A stretch of DNA of 64,000 nucleotides from Acinetobacter courvalinii (GTDB lineage: Bacteria; Pseudomonadota; Gammaproteobacteria; Pseudomonadales; Moraxellaceae): contig NZ_BMDA01000002.1 in assembly GCF_014635545.1 (NCBI RefSeq), positions 124,001 to 188,000 on the forward strand. The letters run 5' to 3'. The translations under genes and the position numbers were made by a program. The notes under the pieces were generated by a model. The model had not been told where the DNA came from. It did no database searches and saw nothing but the letters and a program-made list of their open reading frames with translations. Numbering within the stretch: position 1 is the stretch's first letter; each line of letters begins with the position of its first letter. Positions 20,147-28,126 of this stretch are shown in pieces.

Positions 20147-20914
20147 TTAGAAACGATAAGCGGCACGGACACCGTAGTTTTTATCGTTATCGCCGAAACC
20201 AATACGGCCTTCAACACTCACTTGCTGATTTAAGAATTTCTTGGCATTAATACCCCATTCATCCTTATCAGTTAGGTCATTGTTGTAGTAATCAGCACCT
20301 ACGCTTAAAGTTTTATCAAGGTAGTAGTCGCCTTTAACGCGGTATTCGTCAAGATCACCAAAAGCGCCATAAGCTTCAAGGTTGATATCGTTGCCGCCGA
20401 CCTGTGTTACGTATTTCGCACGAACGGTAGGATCTGCACCGTCTTTACCATTCTTCTCATCGTAACCTTTCACACCTAAAGCAAGTAATAAACCAGGCGC
20501 TGGTAAATAACCTACTTCAGCAGCATAGGTCGTTAATTTTTGGTCGTAATTGATTTTGTCAATTTCACGTTCCTGTCTTCCTACATCACCACTGAGGTAG
20601 AAATCAGAGTTTGGAACGTAGTATTCAATACCTACACCATATTGTGTATCTTTAGTCCCACTGTTATCGCCATAATTCACATGGGCGTCAACATTACTGG
20701 CACGATTTAAGAAAGCTGCTTCTGCAAGCGGTGCATTACGGGTCTGAACTGGATTGAAATAATAAGTTCCATCGACACCAAATTTACTTACGCTGTTGCC
20801 GTGATCCGGATCAAGATAATTATAAGAACCACCAACTTCAGCTTGATAAGCATGAGCAGTGCCTGTTACTGCCAAAGCAGATAATAGTGCTGATGCAATT
20901 GCTAATTTTTTCAT
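20147..20914 (-). CDS. putative outer-membrane porin, Acinetobacter Omp family
   Basis: The start is ATG at 20914, with AAGGGG 7 bp upstream. The 255-residue protein begins with a signal peptide (MKKLAIASALLSALAVTGTAHA) and ends in phenylalanine (YGVRAAYRF), the outer-membrane barrel signature. The body is a series of amphipathic beta strands. It shares the PLAEAAFLNRASNV block with the Omp33-36 homologue at 34.3-35.2 kb, so the two are distant paralogues. Channel specificity cannot be told from the sequence. A promoter with a good -35 lies 65-92 bp upstream. Confidence 0.85.
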   Translation of the reverse strand: MKKLAIASALLSALAVTGTAHAYQAEVGGSYNYLDPDHGNSVSKFGVDGTYYFNPVQTRNAPLAEAAFLNRASNVDAHVNYGDNSGTKDTQYGVGIEYYVPNSDFYLSGDVGRQEREIDKINYDQKLTTYAAEVGYLPAPGLLLALGVKGYDEKNGKDGADPTVRAKYVTQVGGNDINLEAYGAFGDLDEYRVKGDYYLDKTLSVGADYYNNDLTDKDEWGINAKKFLNQQVSVEGRIGFGDNDKNYGVRAAYRF

Positions 20915-20978
20915 GGTTATGCCCCTTTTGAGATAATGAACCAGATGAATGTTAATTACATGTTTTGTTACAACTACC

Positions 20979-21006
20979 AGTCTAATTGAAATAACAGGAG
21001 CGTCAA
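20979..21006 (-). promoter_or_regulatory. promoter of the porin gene
   Basis: On the minus strand TTGACG (21006-21001) and TAGACT (20984-20979) are spaced 16 bp, matching 5 of 6 and 4 of 6 consensus bases. This predicts a 5' leader of about 60 nt. Confidence 0.55.
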
Positions 21007-21332
21007 TCGCAGGAACGTAAGCAGAGTGTACAAATGTAATGGACTTGTAAAATTGACAGGGCAAGGTTTTGATATTTAAATATAAATTTCAATTGTTTTG
21101 AATTATTAAAACTTAGTAGAGATTGTGTTTTTGGCTATTTTAAAGACTAATTTAAGTGAATTGTTAAGAAATTTTAATCAAAATTAAGGCCTAAAATATA
21201 GTTGATTTAGCAGCCCAGCTTACTTTAGAGATTATTTTCTTCAACAGATTGAGCCAGAATAAGGGTGCTGTGTCGACCAAAACAGTTATGTTAAAATAGC
21301 GGATTAAGTGAAAAAATTGTGAGAAAACACGC

Positions 21333-22428
21333 GTGGAAATTAATCCGTATTTAGTCCAATTGAAAGATTTATCTGATCGTAGCCAAACACTACGGGGGTA
21401 TCTTTGACTACGATCTAAAGGTTGAGCGTTTAGAAGAAGTTTTAAGAGAATTAGAAGACCCTGCGATCTGGAATGACCAAAGTCGTGCTCAGGCGATCGC
21501 GAAAGAAAAGGGCAGCTTAGAAAATACTATTGGTGTATTTGATCGTCTTGCAGAACAGCTCGATGATGCCAAAGCCATGCTTGATCTTGCTGTTGAAGCA
21601 GATGATGAAAGCCTGCTGGTCGATGTACAAACTGAATTAGACAGTGCTGAACAGGCTTTAGGTAATCTTGAATTCCGCCGTATGTTTAGCAATCCGATGG
21701 ATCCAAATCCTTGCTTCCTTGAAATCCAGTCAGGTTCTGGCGGTACAGAGGCACAAGACTGGGCATCGATGTTATTGCGTATGTACTTGCGCTGGATCGA
21801 GCGCCACGGTTTTAAAGCGGAATTGATGGAAGTGTCGGATGGCGATGTGGCAGGGATTAAATCTGCGACCATTCGTGTCGATGGCGAGTTCGCTTACGGC
21901 TGGTTACGAACTGAAAGCGGTGTTCACCGTTTAGTGCGTAAATCACCATTTGATAGTAACAATAACCGTCATACTTCATTCTCGGCGGTGTTCATTTCAC
22001 CTGAGATTGATGACAATATCGAAATCGATATTAATCCTTCTGATGTGCGTACCGATACTTACCGTGCATCGGGTGCAGGCGGTCAGCACATTAACAAAAC
22101 TGACTCTGCGGTCCGTTTAACTCACGCACCAACGGGTATTGTGGTGGCATGTCAGAACCAGCGTTCACAACACGCCAACCGTGACCATGCCTGGAAACAG
22201 TTACGTGCCAAACTCTATGAATTAGAGATGAGCAAACGTAATGAAGCGGCACAGGCGCTGGAAGATTCGAAATCTGATATTGGCTGGGGCAGCCAGATTC
22301 GTTCTTATGTCCTGGATGATTCACGTATTAAAGACTTGCGTACCAGTGTGGAAACATCTAATACCAAAGCAGTTTTAGATGGTGACCTTGATAAATTTAT
22401 CGAAGCAAGTTTGAAGCAAGGTCTATAA
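21333..22428 (+). CDS. prfB: peptide chain release factor 2, with programmed +1 frameshift
   Basis: RF2 ends translation at UGA and UAA. The gene starts at GTG 21333 and reads 24 codons ([14 protein letters not shown]...LRGYL) to an in-frame TGA at 21405-21407. Reading continues in the +1 frame from GAC at 21406 to 22428, giving 364 residues. The shift site is canonical: a GGGGG Shine-Dalgarno-like run, then TATCTTTGAC. The second frame carries the specificity motif SPF in [10 protein letters not shown] and the catalytic [10 protein letters not shown]. This is autoregulation, not a broken gene. Confidence 0.97.
21394..21408 (+). promoter_or_regulatory. programmed frameshift site of prfB
   Basis: The GGGGG run three bases before CTT-TGA-C is the stimulator, CTT is the slippery codon, and TGA at 21405-21407 is the sensor. 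Low RF2 favours the +1 slip and full-length synthesis. Confidence 0.95.
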
Positions 22429-22487
22429 GTTTTTATCAATTAAAACGGCAATCTCGTTCAGCATCGGCTGGTCAATCGAAAAAACAT

Positions 22488-22521
22488 GATATTAATATCG
22501 AAAAAAATGGATATTAATATT
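22488..22521 (+). promoter_or_regulatory. twin palindromes before the ArsR-family gene, likely operator
   Basis: GATATTAATATC (22488-22499) and GATATTAATATT (22510-22521) are 22 bp apart centre to centre, about two helical turns. They lie upstream of the ArsR-family gene and would suit two bound dimers. Confidence 0.6.
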
Positions 22522-22589
22522 TGAAAATTTCGATATACTGGATTTAGATGCTGAACAAAGCTTTGCCTGTTGAGAAGCGTGGTGAGTCT

Positions 22590-22892
22590 ATGGATATTGA
22601 TGTAATAAGCAAGGCCTTAGCCAATCCATTACGTCGACAGATTTTGCAATGGTTAAAAGAGCCTGAGCAATTTTTACCGGTACAGGAATGTGGTGGCAGT
22701 TTCGAACGGGGCGTATGTGCAGGGCACATCGAACGTTTAGGAAAAGTTGCACAGTCGACCATGTCGAATCATTTGTCTGTCTTGCAACAGGCAGGTCTGA
22801 TTAAGGTCGAAAAATATGGGCAATGGTCATATTTCACCCGTAATGAAGCTTTGATTCAGCAATATATCGAACATTTAAAACAAACACTTTAG
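22590..22892 (+). CDS. ArsR-family winged-helix repressor
   Basis: The 100-residue protein has the ArsR layout: ISKALANPLRRQILQWL as the first helices and GKVAQSTMSNHLSVLQQAGLIKVEKYGQW as the recognition helix and wing. A cysteine-bearing insert (QECGGSFERGVCAGH) between them could sense thiol-reactive compounds or metals. I prefer ATG 22590, with GGTGAG upstream, over ATG 22548, which would add 14 residues. It is 26 bp before an Old Yellow Enzyme gene, so it probably controls that gene and itself through the palindromes upstream. Confidence 0.8.
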   Translation: MDIDVISKALANPLRRQILQWLKEPEQFLPVQECGGSFERGVCAGHIERLGKVAQSTMSNHLSVLQQAGLIKVEKYGQWSYFTRNEALIQQYIEHLKQTL

Positions 22893-22918
22893 ATCAATAA
22901 GTGTAAGTTGAGGCGATC

Positions 22919-23983
22919 ATGGCTGAACTAAATTCTGCGTTACAAGTAGGTGATTTTACTATTAAAAACCGTCTGGTTTTAGCACCTCTGACCAGAGCAC
23001 GGAGTGGTGAACAACGTATTCCGAATGATTTAATGGTGGAATATTATCAACAACGTGCCAATGCGGGCCTAATTCTTACTGAAGCGACCGTCATCAGTCC
23101 GAAAGCAGCGGGTTATGCCAATACCCCAGGCTTATGGTCACAAGAACAGGCTCAGGCATGGCATAAAATTGTAGATGCTGTGCATGCACAAGGCTCGAAA
23201 ATTGTGGTTCAGCTCTGGCATGTTGGACGTATTTCACATCCAGATTTACTGGATGGCGATACGCCTGTCGCACCAAGTGCGATTCAGCCTGCAGGTGAAG
23301 TGAGCCTGCTTCGACCAAAACGTCCTTTTGTAACTCCACGTGCTTTATCGCATGAAGAAATTCAGGAAATTGTCGCGCAATATAAACATTCTGCAGAACT
23401 GGCAAAAGCGGCTGGTTTCGATGGGGTTGAATTGCATGCTGCTAATGGTTATTTGATCGATCAATTCCTGCAAAGCACCACCAACCAACGTGATGATGAA
23501 TACGGTGGCCCAATTGAAAACCGTGCGCGTTTATTATTGCAAGTGGTCGATGCATTCATTGAAGTATGGGGTGCGGGTCGTGTTGGTGTGCATCTTGCAC
23601 CACGTGGTGATTCCCATGATATGGGTGATGAAAATCCATTGGCAACGTTTGGTTATGTGGTTGAGCAACTGAATCAACGCAATATTGGCTTTATTTTCAC
23701 GCGTGAATATGAAGCAGAAGACAGCTTAATGCCAAAATTACGCCCTAAATTTAAAGGCGTATGGATTGCCAATGAAAGCCTAACTGCTGAATCTGCGAAA
23801 CGTATTCTGGCAACCGGTCAGGCGGATGCGGTTTCATTCGGTAAACAGTATATTGCCAATCCGGATTTGCTGGATCGTTTGCAACATGATTTGCCTTTAA
23901 ATCCACTTCAGCCCCAAACCCTGTATGGTGCTGGTGCGGAAGGCTATACCGATTATCCGGTATTTGAAAAGTTAGAAGCTTAA
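22919..23983 (+). CDS. Old Yellow Enzyme-type alkene reductase
   Basis: The 354-residue FMN protein belongs to the NemA/OYE branch that reduces activated C=C bonds and some nitro esters with NAD(P)H. Signatures are NRLVLAPLTRAR at the N-terminus, the VQLWHVGRISHPD strand, and the catalytic His-x-x-Asn in VELHAANGYLIDQFLQ, followed by NQRDDEYGG. The start ATG has GAGG 5 bp upstream. It is paired with the ArsR-type regulator, which suggests induction by electrophiles. The exact substrate is not shown by the sequence. Confidence 0.9.
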   Translation: MAELNSALQVGDFTIKNRLVLAPLTRARSGEQRIPNDLMVEYYQQRANAGLILTEATVISPKAAGYANTPGLWSQEQAQAWHKIVDAVHAQGSKIVVQLWHVGRISHPDLLDGDTPVAPSAIQPAGEVSLLRPKRPFVTPRALSHEEIQEIVAQYKHSAELAKAAGFDGVELHAANGYLIDQFLQSTTNQRDDEYGGPIENRARLLLQVVDAFIEVWGAGRVGVHLAPRGDSHDMGDENPLATFGYVVEQLNQRNIGFIFTREYEAEDSLMPKLRPKFKGVWIANESLTAESAKRILATGQADAVSFGKQYIANPDLLDRLQHDLPLNPLQPQTLYGAGAEGYTDYPVFEKLEA

Positions 23984-24005
23984 GCCGTATTAAATGCTAC
24001 AAATG

Positions 24006-24040
24006 ACTCATGTAATTTACCAAAATTGCATGAGTTTTTT
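24006..24040 (+). terminator. terminator after the alkene reductase gene
   Basis: ACTCATG and CATGAGT arms with further pairing in the loop (AATTT with AAATT) run into six Ts. Confidence 0.8.
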
Positions 24041-24091
24041 ATTTAAATTCCGCATAATGAGCGGGAATCAAATTGTCAATTATGGTCTCGG

Positions 24092-25411
24092 ATGGCGCAG
24101 CAAAACGCAGTACAGCAAACCCCGTTCTGGTATAACTTTCTACTGACCTGTCTCAAACCGTTATATCGTTGGAAAATCAAACAGCGGGCGGAAAGTGATG
24201 CACTGTTTCAGCAGGAATGCCTTGAACGTTTTGGTCCATTCCAGCCCGTCAAAAATACGGGTGCAATCTGGTTTCATGCGGTATCCGTTGGGGAAACCAA
24301 TGCCGCCCAGCCTTTAATTGAGCATTACTTAAAATTAGGCCACCCCGTTTTGGTCACCAATACCACCAAGACCGGGCAGGCACGGGCAAAATCACTGTTT
24401 CAAAAAGCACCCTATTTAGATTTATTTCAGGCAGTGTATCTACCTGTTGATCAGAAGCCCTTACTCAAACAGTTTTTTCAGTGTTATCAACCGAAAATAC
24501 TGGCTTTGGTTGAAACCGAAATCTGGCCGAACCTGATTGCCGAAGCCAAACTACAGCAGATTCCTTGTATTCTATTAAATGCCCGCCTTTCTGAAAAATC
24601 AGCCCAAGGTTACGCTAAAGTTCGTCGTTTAACCCGGCCCATGTTGCAACAGTTGACCTGGATGCTGGCACAAGATGAGGCTACGCAACAACGTTATGTC
24701 AGCTTGGGATTTGATCAGGCTAACAGTCAGGTGGTCGGCAATATTAAATTTGACATTACCGCGCCGGAACATTTTGTCGCGCAAGCACGGCAACTCAAAC
24801 AGGATTGGCCATTGTCGGGACGTCAGATCATCACGCTGGCCAGTACTCATGCGCCTGAAGAACAAAGCCTGTTGCAACAGTTGCAACCGCATTTAAATTC
24901 GAATCCGAATTTACTCTGTATCGTGGTGCCACGACATCCGGAACGCTTTGATGAGGTGTTTCAAGTTTGCCAGCGTCTAAATTTGAAAACGCAACGCCGT
25001 AGTTTACAACAGCCGATTCAGGCGGATACCCAAGTCTTTCTTGCTGACAGCATGGGCGAAATGTGGCTGTGGTATGGCTTGAGTCAAGCCTGTTTTGTTG
25101 GTGGTTCACTGAATGAGCCAGGTGGCGGACATAATATCTTAGAGCCAATGGTGCTGGATGTGCCGACCTTGATTGGACCACGATACTTTAATTTTCAAAC
25201 GATTGTAGATGAGTTCGTGGCTGAACAAGCGATTCTGATCGGTGAGGATGCAGCACAGGTGGTACAGCAGTTATTGAGTTGTCTGGAGAATTCTGCCCAA
25301 GTCTCGCAACGGCTTGAACGTGCACAACAGGTGTTACAACGCAATCAGGGTTCCTTACAAAAACATATTCAGTTACTTGATCATTATTTAGCACAAGCCA
25401 CTTTGCCATGA
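24092..25411 (+). CDS. waaA: 3-deoxy-D-manno-octulosonic acid transferase
   Basis: WaaA (KdtA) adds Kdo to lipid IVA at the inner membrane. The 439-residue protein has a hydrophobic N-terminal anchor region (WYNFLLTCLKPLY), then the GT30 domain with IWFHAVSVGETNAAQPLI, ALVETEIWPNLI and the C-terminal VGGSLNEPGGGHNILEPMV nucleotide-sugar motif. The length is normal. Its stop overlaps the rsmE start by 4 bp (ATGA), so the two are translationally coupled. Confidence 0.93.
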   Translation: MAQQNAVQQTPFWYNFLLTCLKPLYRWKIKQRAESDALFQQECLERFGPFQPVKNTGAIWFHAVSVGETNAAQPLIEHYLKLGHPVLVTNTTKTGQARAKSLFQKAPYLDLFQAVYLPVDQKPLLKQFFQCYQPKILALVETEIWPNLIAEAKLQQIPCILLNARLSEKSAQGYAKVRRLTRPMLQQLTWMLAQDEATQQRYVSLGFDQANSQVVGNIKFDITAPEHFVAQARQLKQDWPLSGRQIITLASTHAPEEQSLLQQLQPHLNSNPNLLCIVVPRHPERFDEVFQVCQRLNLKTQRRSLQQPIQADTQVFLADSMGEMWLWYGLSQACFVGGSLNEPGGGHNILEPMVLDVPTLIGPRYFNFQTIVDEFVAEQAILIGEDAAQVVQQLLSCLENSAQVSQRLERAQQVLQRNQGSLQKHIQLLDHYLAQATLP

Positions 25412-26118
25412 ATATCGTTTTACTTGAACCTGAGCAGATTGCTGGTAGTGATGCATGGAAAATTAAGTCCCCCCGTCAATTACAGCATTTACGGCAACAT
25501 CTTGATTTAAAAATTGGCGATACCTTAAAAGTGGGCATCCGCCAAGGAGCGCGTTATCTTAGCGAAGTGTTGGAAATTTCAGAGCAGTGCATTCTGGTGA
25601 AACCTGTTCAACTAGAAACTGTACCGGAAAAGTTGCCTGTGCATTTGATTCTTGCCTTGCCACGACCCAAAGTCCTGCGTCGTATCATTATGGATGCCGT
25701 GACGATCGGTGTTGAACGGATTAGCCTGATTCATAGTTATCGGGTGGATAAAAGTTACTGGCAAACGCCATTTTTACAACAGCTGGATGATTATGTAACA
25801 CTGGGCCTAGAGCAGGCAGGCGATACGATTGCACCCGAGATCCAATTATATAAACGTTTTAAGCCCTTTGTTGAGGATGTCTTGCCGACCTGGATCAATG
25901 CTGAGCGACCTGCTTATGTGGCGCATCCCTATGCAGAACAGCACATGCCTTATGCGATTCAGCAGGGCTGTAGCTTGATTGTGGGACCAGAGGGTGGATT
26001 TATTCCCTATGAGGTTGATCTACTCAAAAAAAACGGCTGCCAGGCAATGAGCATCGGCAACCGGATTTTGCGGACTGAAACAGCCGTATCGAATATTTTA
26101 GGTCGTTTGTTTGTCTGA
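25408..26118 (+). CDS. rsmE: 16S rRNA m3U1498 methyltransferase
   Basis: RsmE methylates N3 of U1498 in 16S rRNA using S-adenosylmethionine. The 236-residue protein has an N-terminal PUA-like domain, then the SPOUT knot with LALPRPKVLRRIIMDAVTIGV, IVGPEGGFIPYEVD and IGNRILRTETA. It starts within the waaA stop. Its last 21 bp overlap the 3' end of the convergent mscS-type gene on the other strand. Confidence 0.93.
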   Translation: MNIVLLEPEQIAGSDAWKIKSPRQLQHLRQHLDLKIGDTLKVGIRQGARYLSEVLEISEQCILVKPVQLETVPEKLPVHLILALPRPKVLRRIIMDAVTIGVERISLIHSYRVDKSYWQTPFLQQLDDYVTLGLEQAGDTIAPEIQLYKRFKPFVEDVLPTWINAERPAYVAHPYAEQHMPYAIQQGCSLIVGPEGGFIPYEVDLLKKNGCQAMSIGNRILRTETAVSNILGRLFV

Positions 26119-27078
26119 TGAATCAGCCTGTTCAGATTGATCGCCACGATAGACTTTGACTTCCTGTACCGGGTAGGGAATAGAGATACCTTTCTCGTCA
26201 AAAGCCGTGACTACCTGTTCCTGAATTTCACTGATTGAGGTGGAGGTCGAGGTTTCAGTGGTATTGACCCACCAGCGTACGGTGAGGTTAATCGAAAAAT
26301 CTGCAAGCGCCGTGACATTAACAGAGAAACCGGGCTGGCTGAGCACATTCAGGTTGCGATCCAGAATATCCAGAATGATCTGCTTGGCCTTTTGCATATC
26401 GTCTTCATAGCCAATGCCGACCACAAATTCGCAACGACGGCGCTGGTAGGCATTATTGACTGTGACCGCGCTGGTATAGACGGTTGCATTCGGAATCACG
26501 ATACGGCGGCCATCAGGCGAACGTAAAAAAGTCGCGCGGATCTGGATATCTTCGACATTACCTTCTAGACCATTGACCACAATATCATCGCCAATACGGA
26601 ATGGTTCACTGATCAGAATCAGGATACCTGACAGCAAGTTCTGGAAAATATCCTTAAAGGCAAAACCAATCGCAACCGAACCAATCCCCAAGGCACCAAT
26701 CAGTTGGCTGGGGGTGAAGCCAGGAATAGCGATGACCAGTGCAATCAGGAAACCGAAGAAGATAATAAAGGTGCTGCCGACGCGATTCAGGACCAGCACC
26801 AGATTCTGACGGGTATAGCTGCGATTTTCTAAAGTCTTGCGAATAAACAGTTTAAATAATTTGGTCAGAAGCCAGAAAATGACGAAAACCGTAATCGCGA
26901 TCCCGATATAAGGCAAACGCTCCCAAAAGCTATCCATGATTTTATCAATCGTAGTATAGGCATCGTGATATTTTTCAGTATGAGCGAGTACGGTCTGGGT
27001 GGTTTTGGTCCCTGCCTGATGAATCAGCTCACCCGTATCTCTTGCCACTTCAGTCAATGTTGTTTGTTCATTCGCCAC
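26098..27078 (-). CDS. MscS-family mechanosensitive channel
   Basis: I place the start at GTG 27078 (VANEQTT), giving 326 residues; the open frame extends to a TTG at 27099 that lacks a ribosome site. The protein has an N-terminal transmembrane helix (IGIAITVFVIFWLL), a second (STFIIFFGFLIALVIAI) and the pore helix GALGIGSVAIGFAFKDIFQNLLSGI, followed by the EPFRIGDDIVV beta domain and alpha/beta vestibule. This is the three-helix small-conductance type that opens on hypo-osmotic shock. It is a single gene. Confidence 0.88.
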   Translation of the reverse strand: MANEQTTLTEVARDTGELIHQAGTKTTQTVLAHTEKYHDAYTTIDKIMDSFWERLPYIGIAITVFVIFWLLTKLFKLFIRKTLENRSYTRQNLVLVLNRVGSTFIIFFGFLIALVIAIPGFTPSQLIGALGIGSVAIGFAFKDIFQNLLSGILILISEPFRIGDDIVVNGLEGNVEDIQIRATFLRSPDGRRIVIPNATVYTSAVTVNNAYQRRRCEFVVGIGYEDDMQKAKQIILDILDRNLNVLSQPGFSVNVTALADFSINLTVRWWVNTTETSTSTSISEIQEQVVTAFDEKGISIPYPVQEVKVYRGDQSEQADSSDKQTT

Positions 27079-27204
27079 AGGAAAATCTCTATTTCGCAAA
27101 GGATGGAGTCAATGAGGGAAGCAATCATAATGAATTTCTTGCGAATACGCATGCATAATTCATAGACCTGATCCCTCTAATTATCCGCTACCTTTTGTTA
27201 TGTT

Positions 27205-27774
27205 CTAGAAATAATCGGTTGTATTTTGAATCATTTGTGTTGGGGTTTCCCACAGGTCTGGACTGGCAAAATAATAAGCAAAAGTAAACAGGCCAAACAT
27301 CATCAATACTGTGACCAGAATCATGAGCCAGGCCAGCAGTTTTTCCCAGCCACGTGATGGACGTACCTCACCATAGTCATTGCGATGTGGCGTGCCCGGT
27401 GCCAGTAACACATATAAGGTAAAAAAGAACTGCAGCAGAGGTACTAGCATCAGCAGGCTGAGCCAGCCTGTTTTATTTAGGTCATGTAAACGACGGATCA
27501 AGAATACAATTTGGAAATACATTGCCACCAACCACAATGCGATCAGGGCAAAGACCGAAAAGCCTGAAAAGGCCGACATTATCGCAGCATCAATATTGAC
27601 CTGATTCATGCTAAAAAGCCCGGTAAATGCAAACAGGCCAAGAAAAGCAGCCATGCACAGCAGACTGAGTAATCCGTACCAGCCAATATAGCTCAGGCGA
27701 TTAAAACGGCCGTTTGGCGACAGCGGATGGTCGTTTAGTGGTGGGGATGAGGTCGGGGTATCGGGGTTGAACAT
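27205..27774 (-). CDS. DUF805-family membrane protein
   Basis: The 189-residue protein has the DUF805 signature GRFNRLSYIGWYGLLSLL near residue 23, four hydrophobic helices and the conserved IRRLHDLNKTGWLSLLMLVPL. The N-terminus is Pro/Ser-rich and cytoplasmic. The function of the family is not known. It lies alone between the mscS-type gene and the acs leader, transcribed away from acs. Confidence 0.8.
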   Translation of the reverse strand: MFNPDTPTSSPPLNDHPLSPNGRFNRLSYIGWYGLLSLLCMAAFLGLFAFTGLFSMNQVNIDAAIMSAFSGFSVFALIALWLVAMYFQIVFLIRRLHDLNKTGWLSLLMLVPLLQFFFTLYVLLAPGTPHRNDYGEVRPSRGWEKLLAWLMILVTVLMMFGLFTFAYYFASPDLWETPTQMIQNTTDYF

Positions 27775-27912
27775 AGGTGGATCCTGTTTTTTTGTTTATT
27801 AAATCTTTTAAGCTTGCTGCAATGATCAAAATAATCACTTATTTTAAAAAGAAAAAGCATAGACAAGCAGTTCAGATTTAAATTATTTTGAGTAAATTTT
27901 TGAAAATAAATT

Positions 27913-27980
27913 AGGGACTGTTGACACTTCAGCCATGCATTGAGAGCTTTAGCTTGCAAGGTGAAATGTTAACAGCCCCT
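27913..27980. repeat. 68-bp near-perfect palindrome, MITE-like
   Basis: The left arm AGGGACTGTTGACACTTCA (27913-27931) matches the reverse complement of 27962-27980 at 16 of 19 bases. Pairing continues inward (CCATGCA with TGCAAGG, then AGCT-TT-AGCT) to the centre. The termini AGGGACTG/AGGGGCTG look like insertion-sequence ends, but there is no transposase and no clear target duplication. Confidence 0.65.
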
Positions 27981-28064
27981 AGTCGTAACAGAATAACCTT
28001 CCTACGACCAAAGCCGCATTGTTTGCACTTGTAAATGATGCACATACTGCTAAAGAGAACAAAA

Positions 28065-28101
28065 CATATCCAGAAGAATAGATGAGAGCATCTAGGATAT
28101 G
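28065..28101 (+). promoter_or_regulatory. bulged hairpin in the acs leader
   Basis: CATATCC (28065-28071) pairs with GGATATG (28095-28101), and TAGATG (28079-28084) pairs with CATCTA (28089-28094) around an AGAG loop, with a 7-nt bulge on the left. It ends 25 bp before the acs ATG. It may be an mRNA structure or a dyad for a regulator. Confidence 0.45.
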
Positions 28102-28126
28102 AAATAAAAGACCAAGGAAGTAAGCT

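Larger units (their letters stand above)
27775..28126. other. 352-bp gap between the DUF805 gene and acs
   Basis: This AT-rich gap serves two divergent genes. It holds the MITE-like palindrome (27913-27980) and a bulged hairpin next to acs (28065-28101), both listed separately. I see no convincing open frame and no clear sigma-70 pair; a TTGACA sits inside the left arm of the palindrome but has no good -10. Confidence 0.6.

Noticed and set aside
21405-21407. In-frame stop in prfB, considered as a pseudogene sign
   Set aside because: It is part of the canonical programmed frameshift site.
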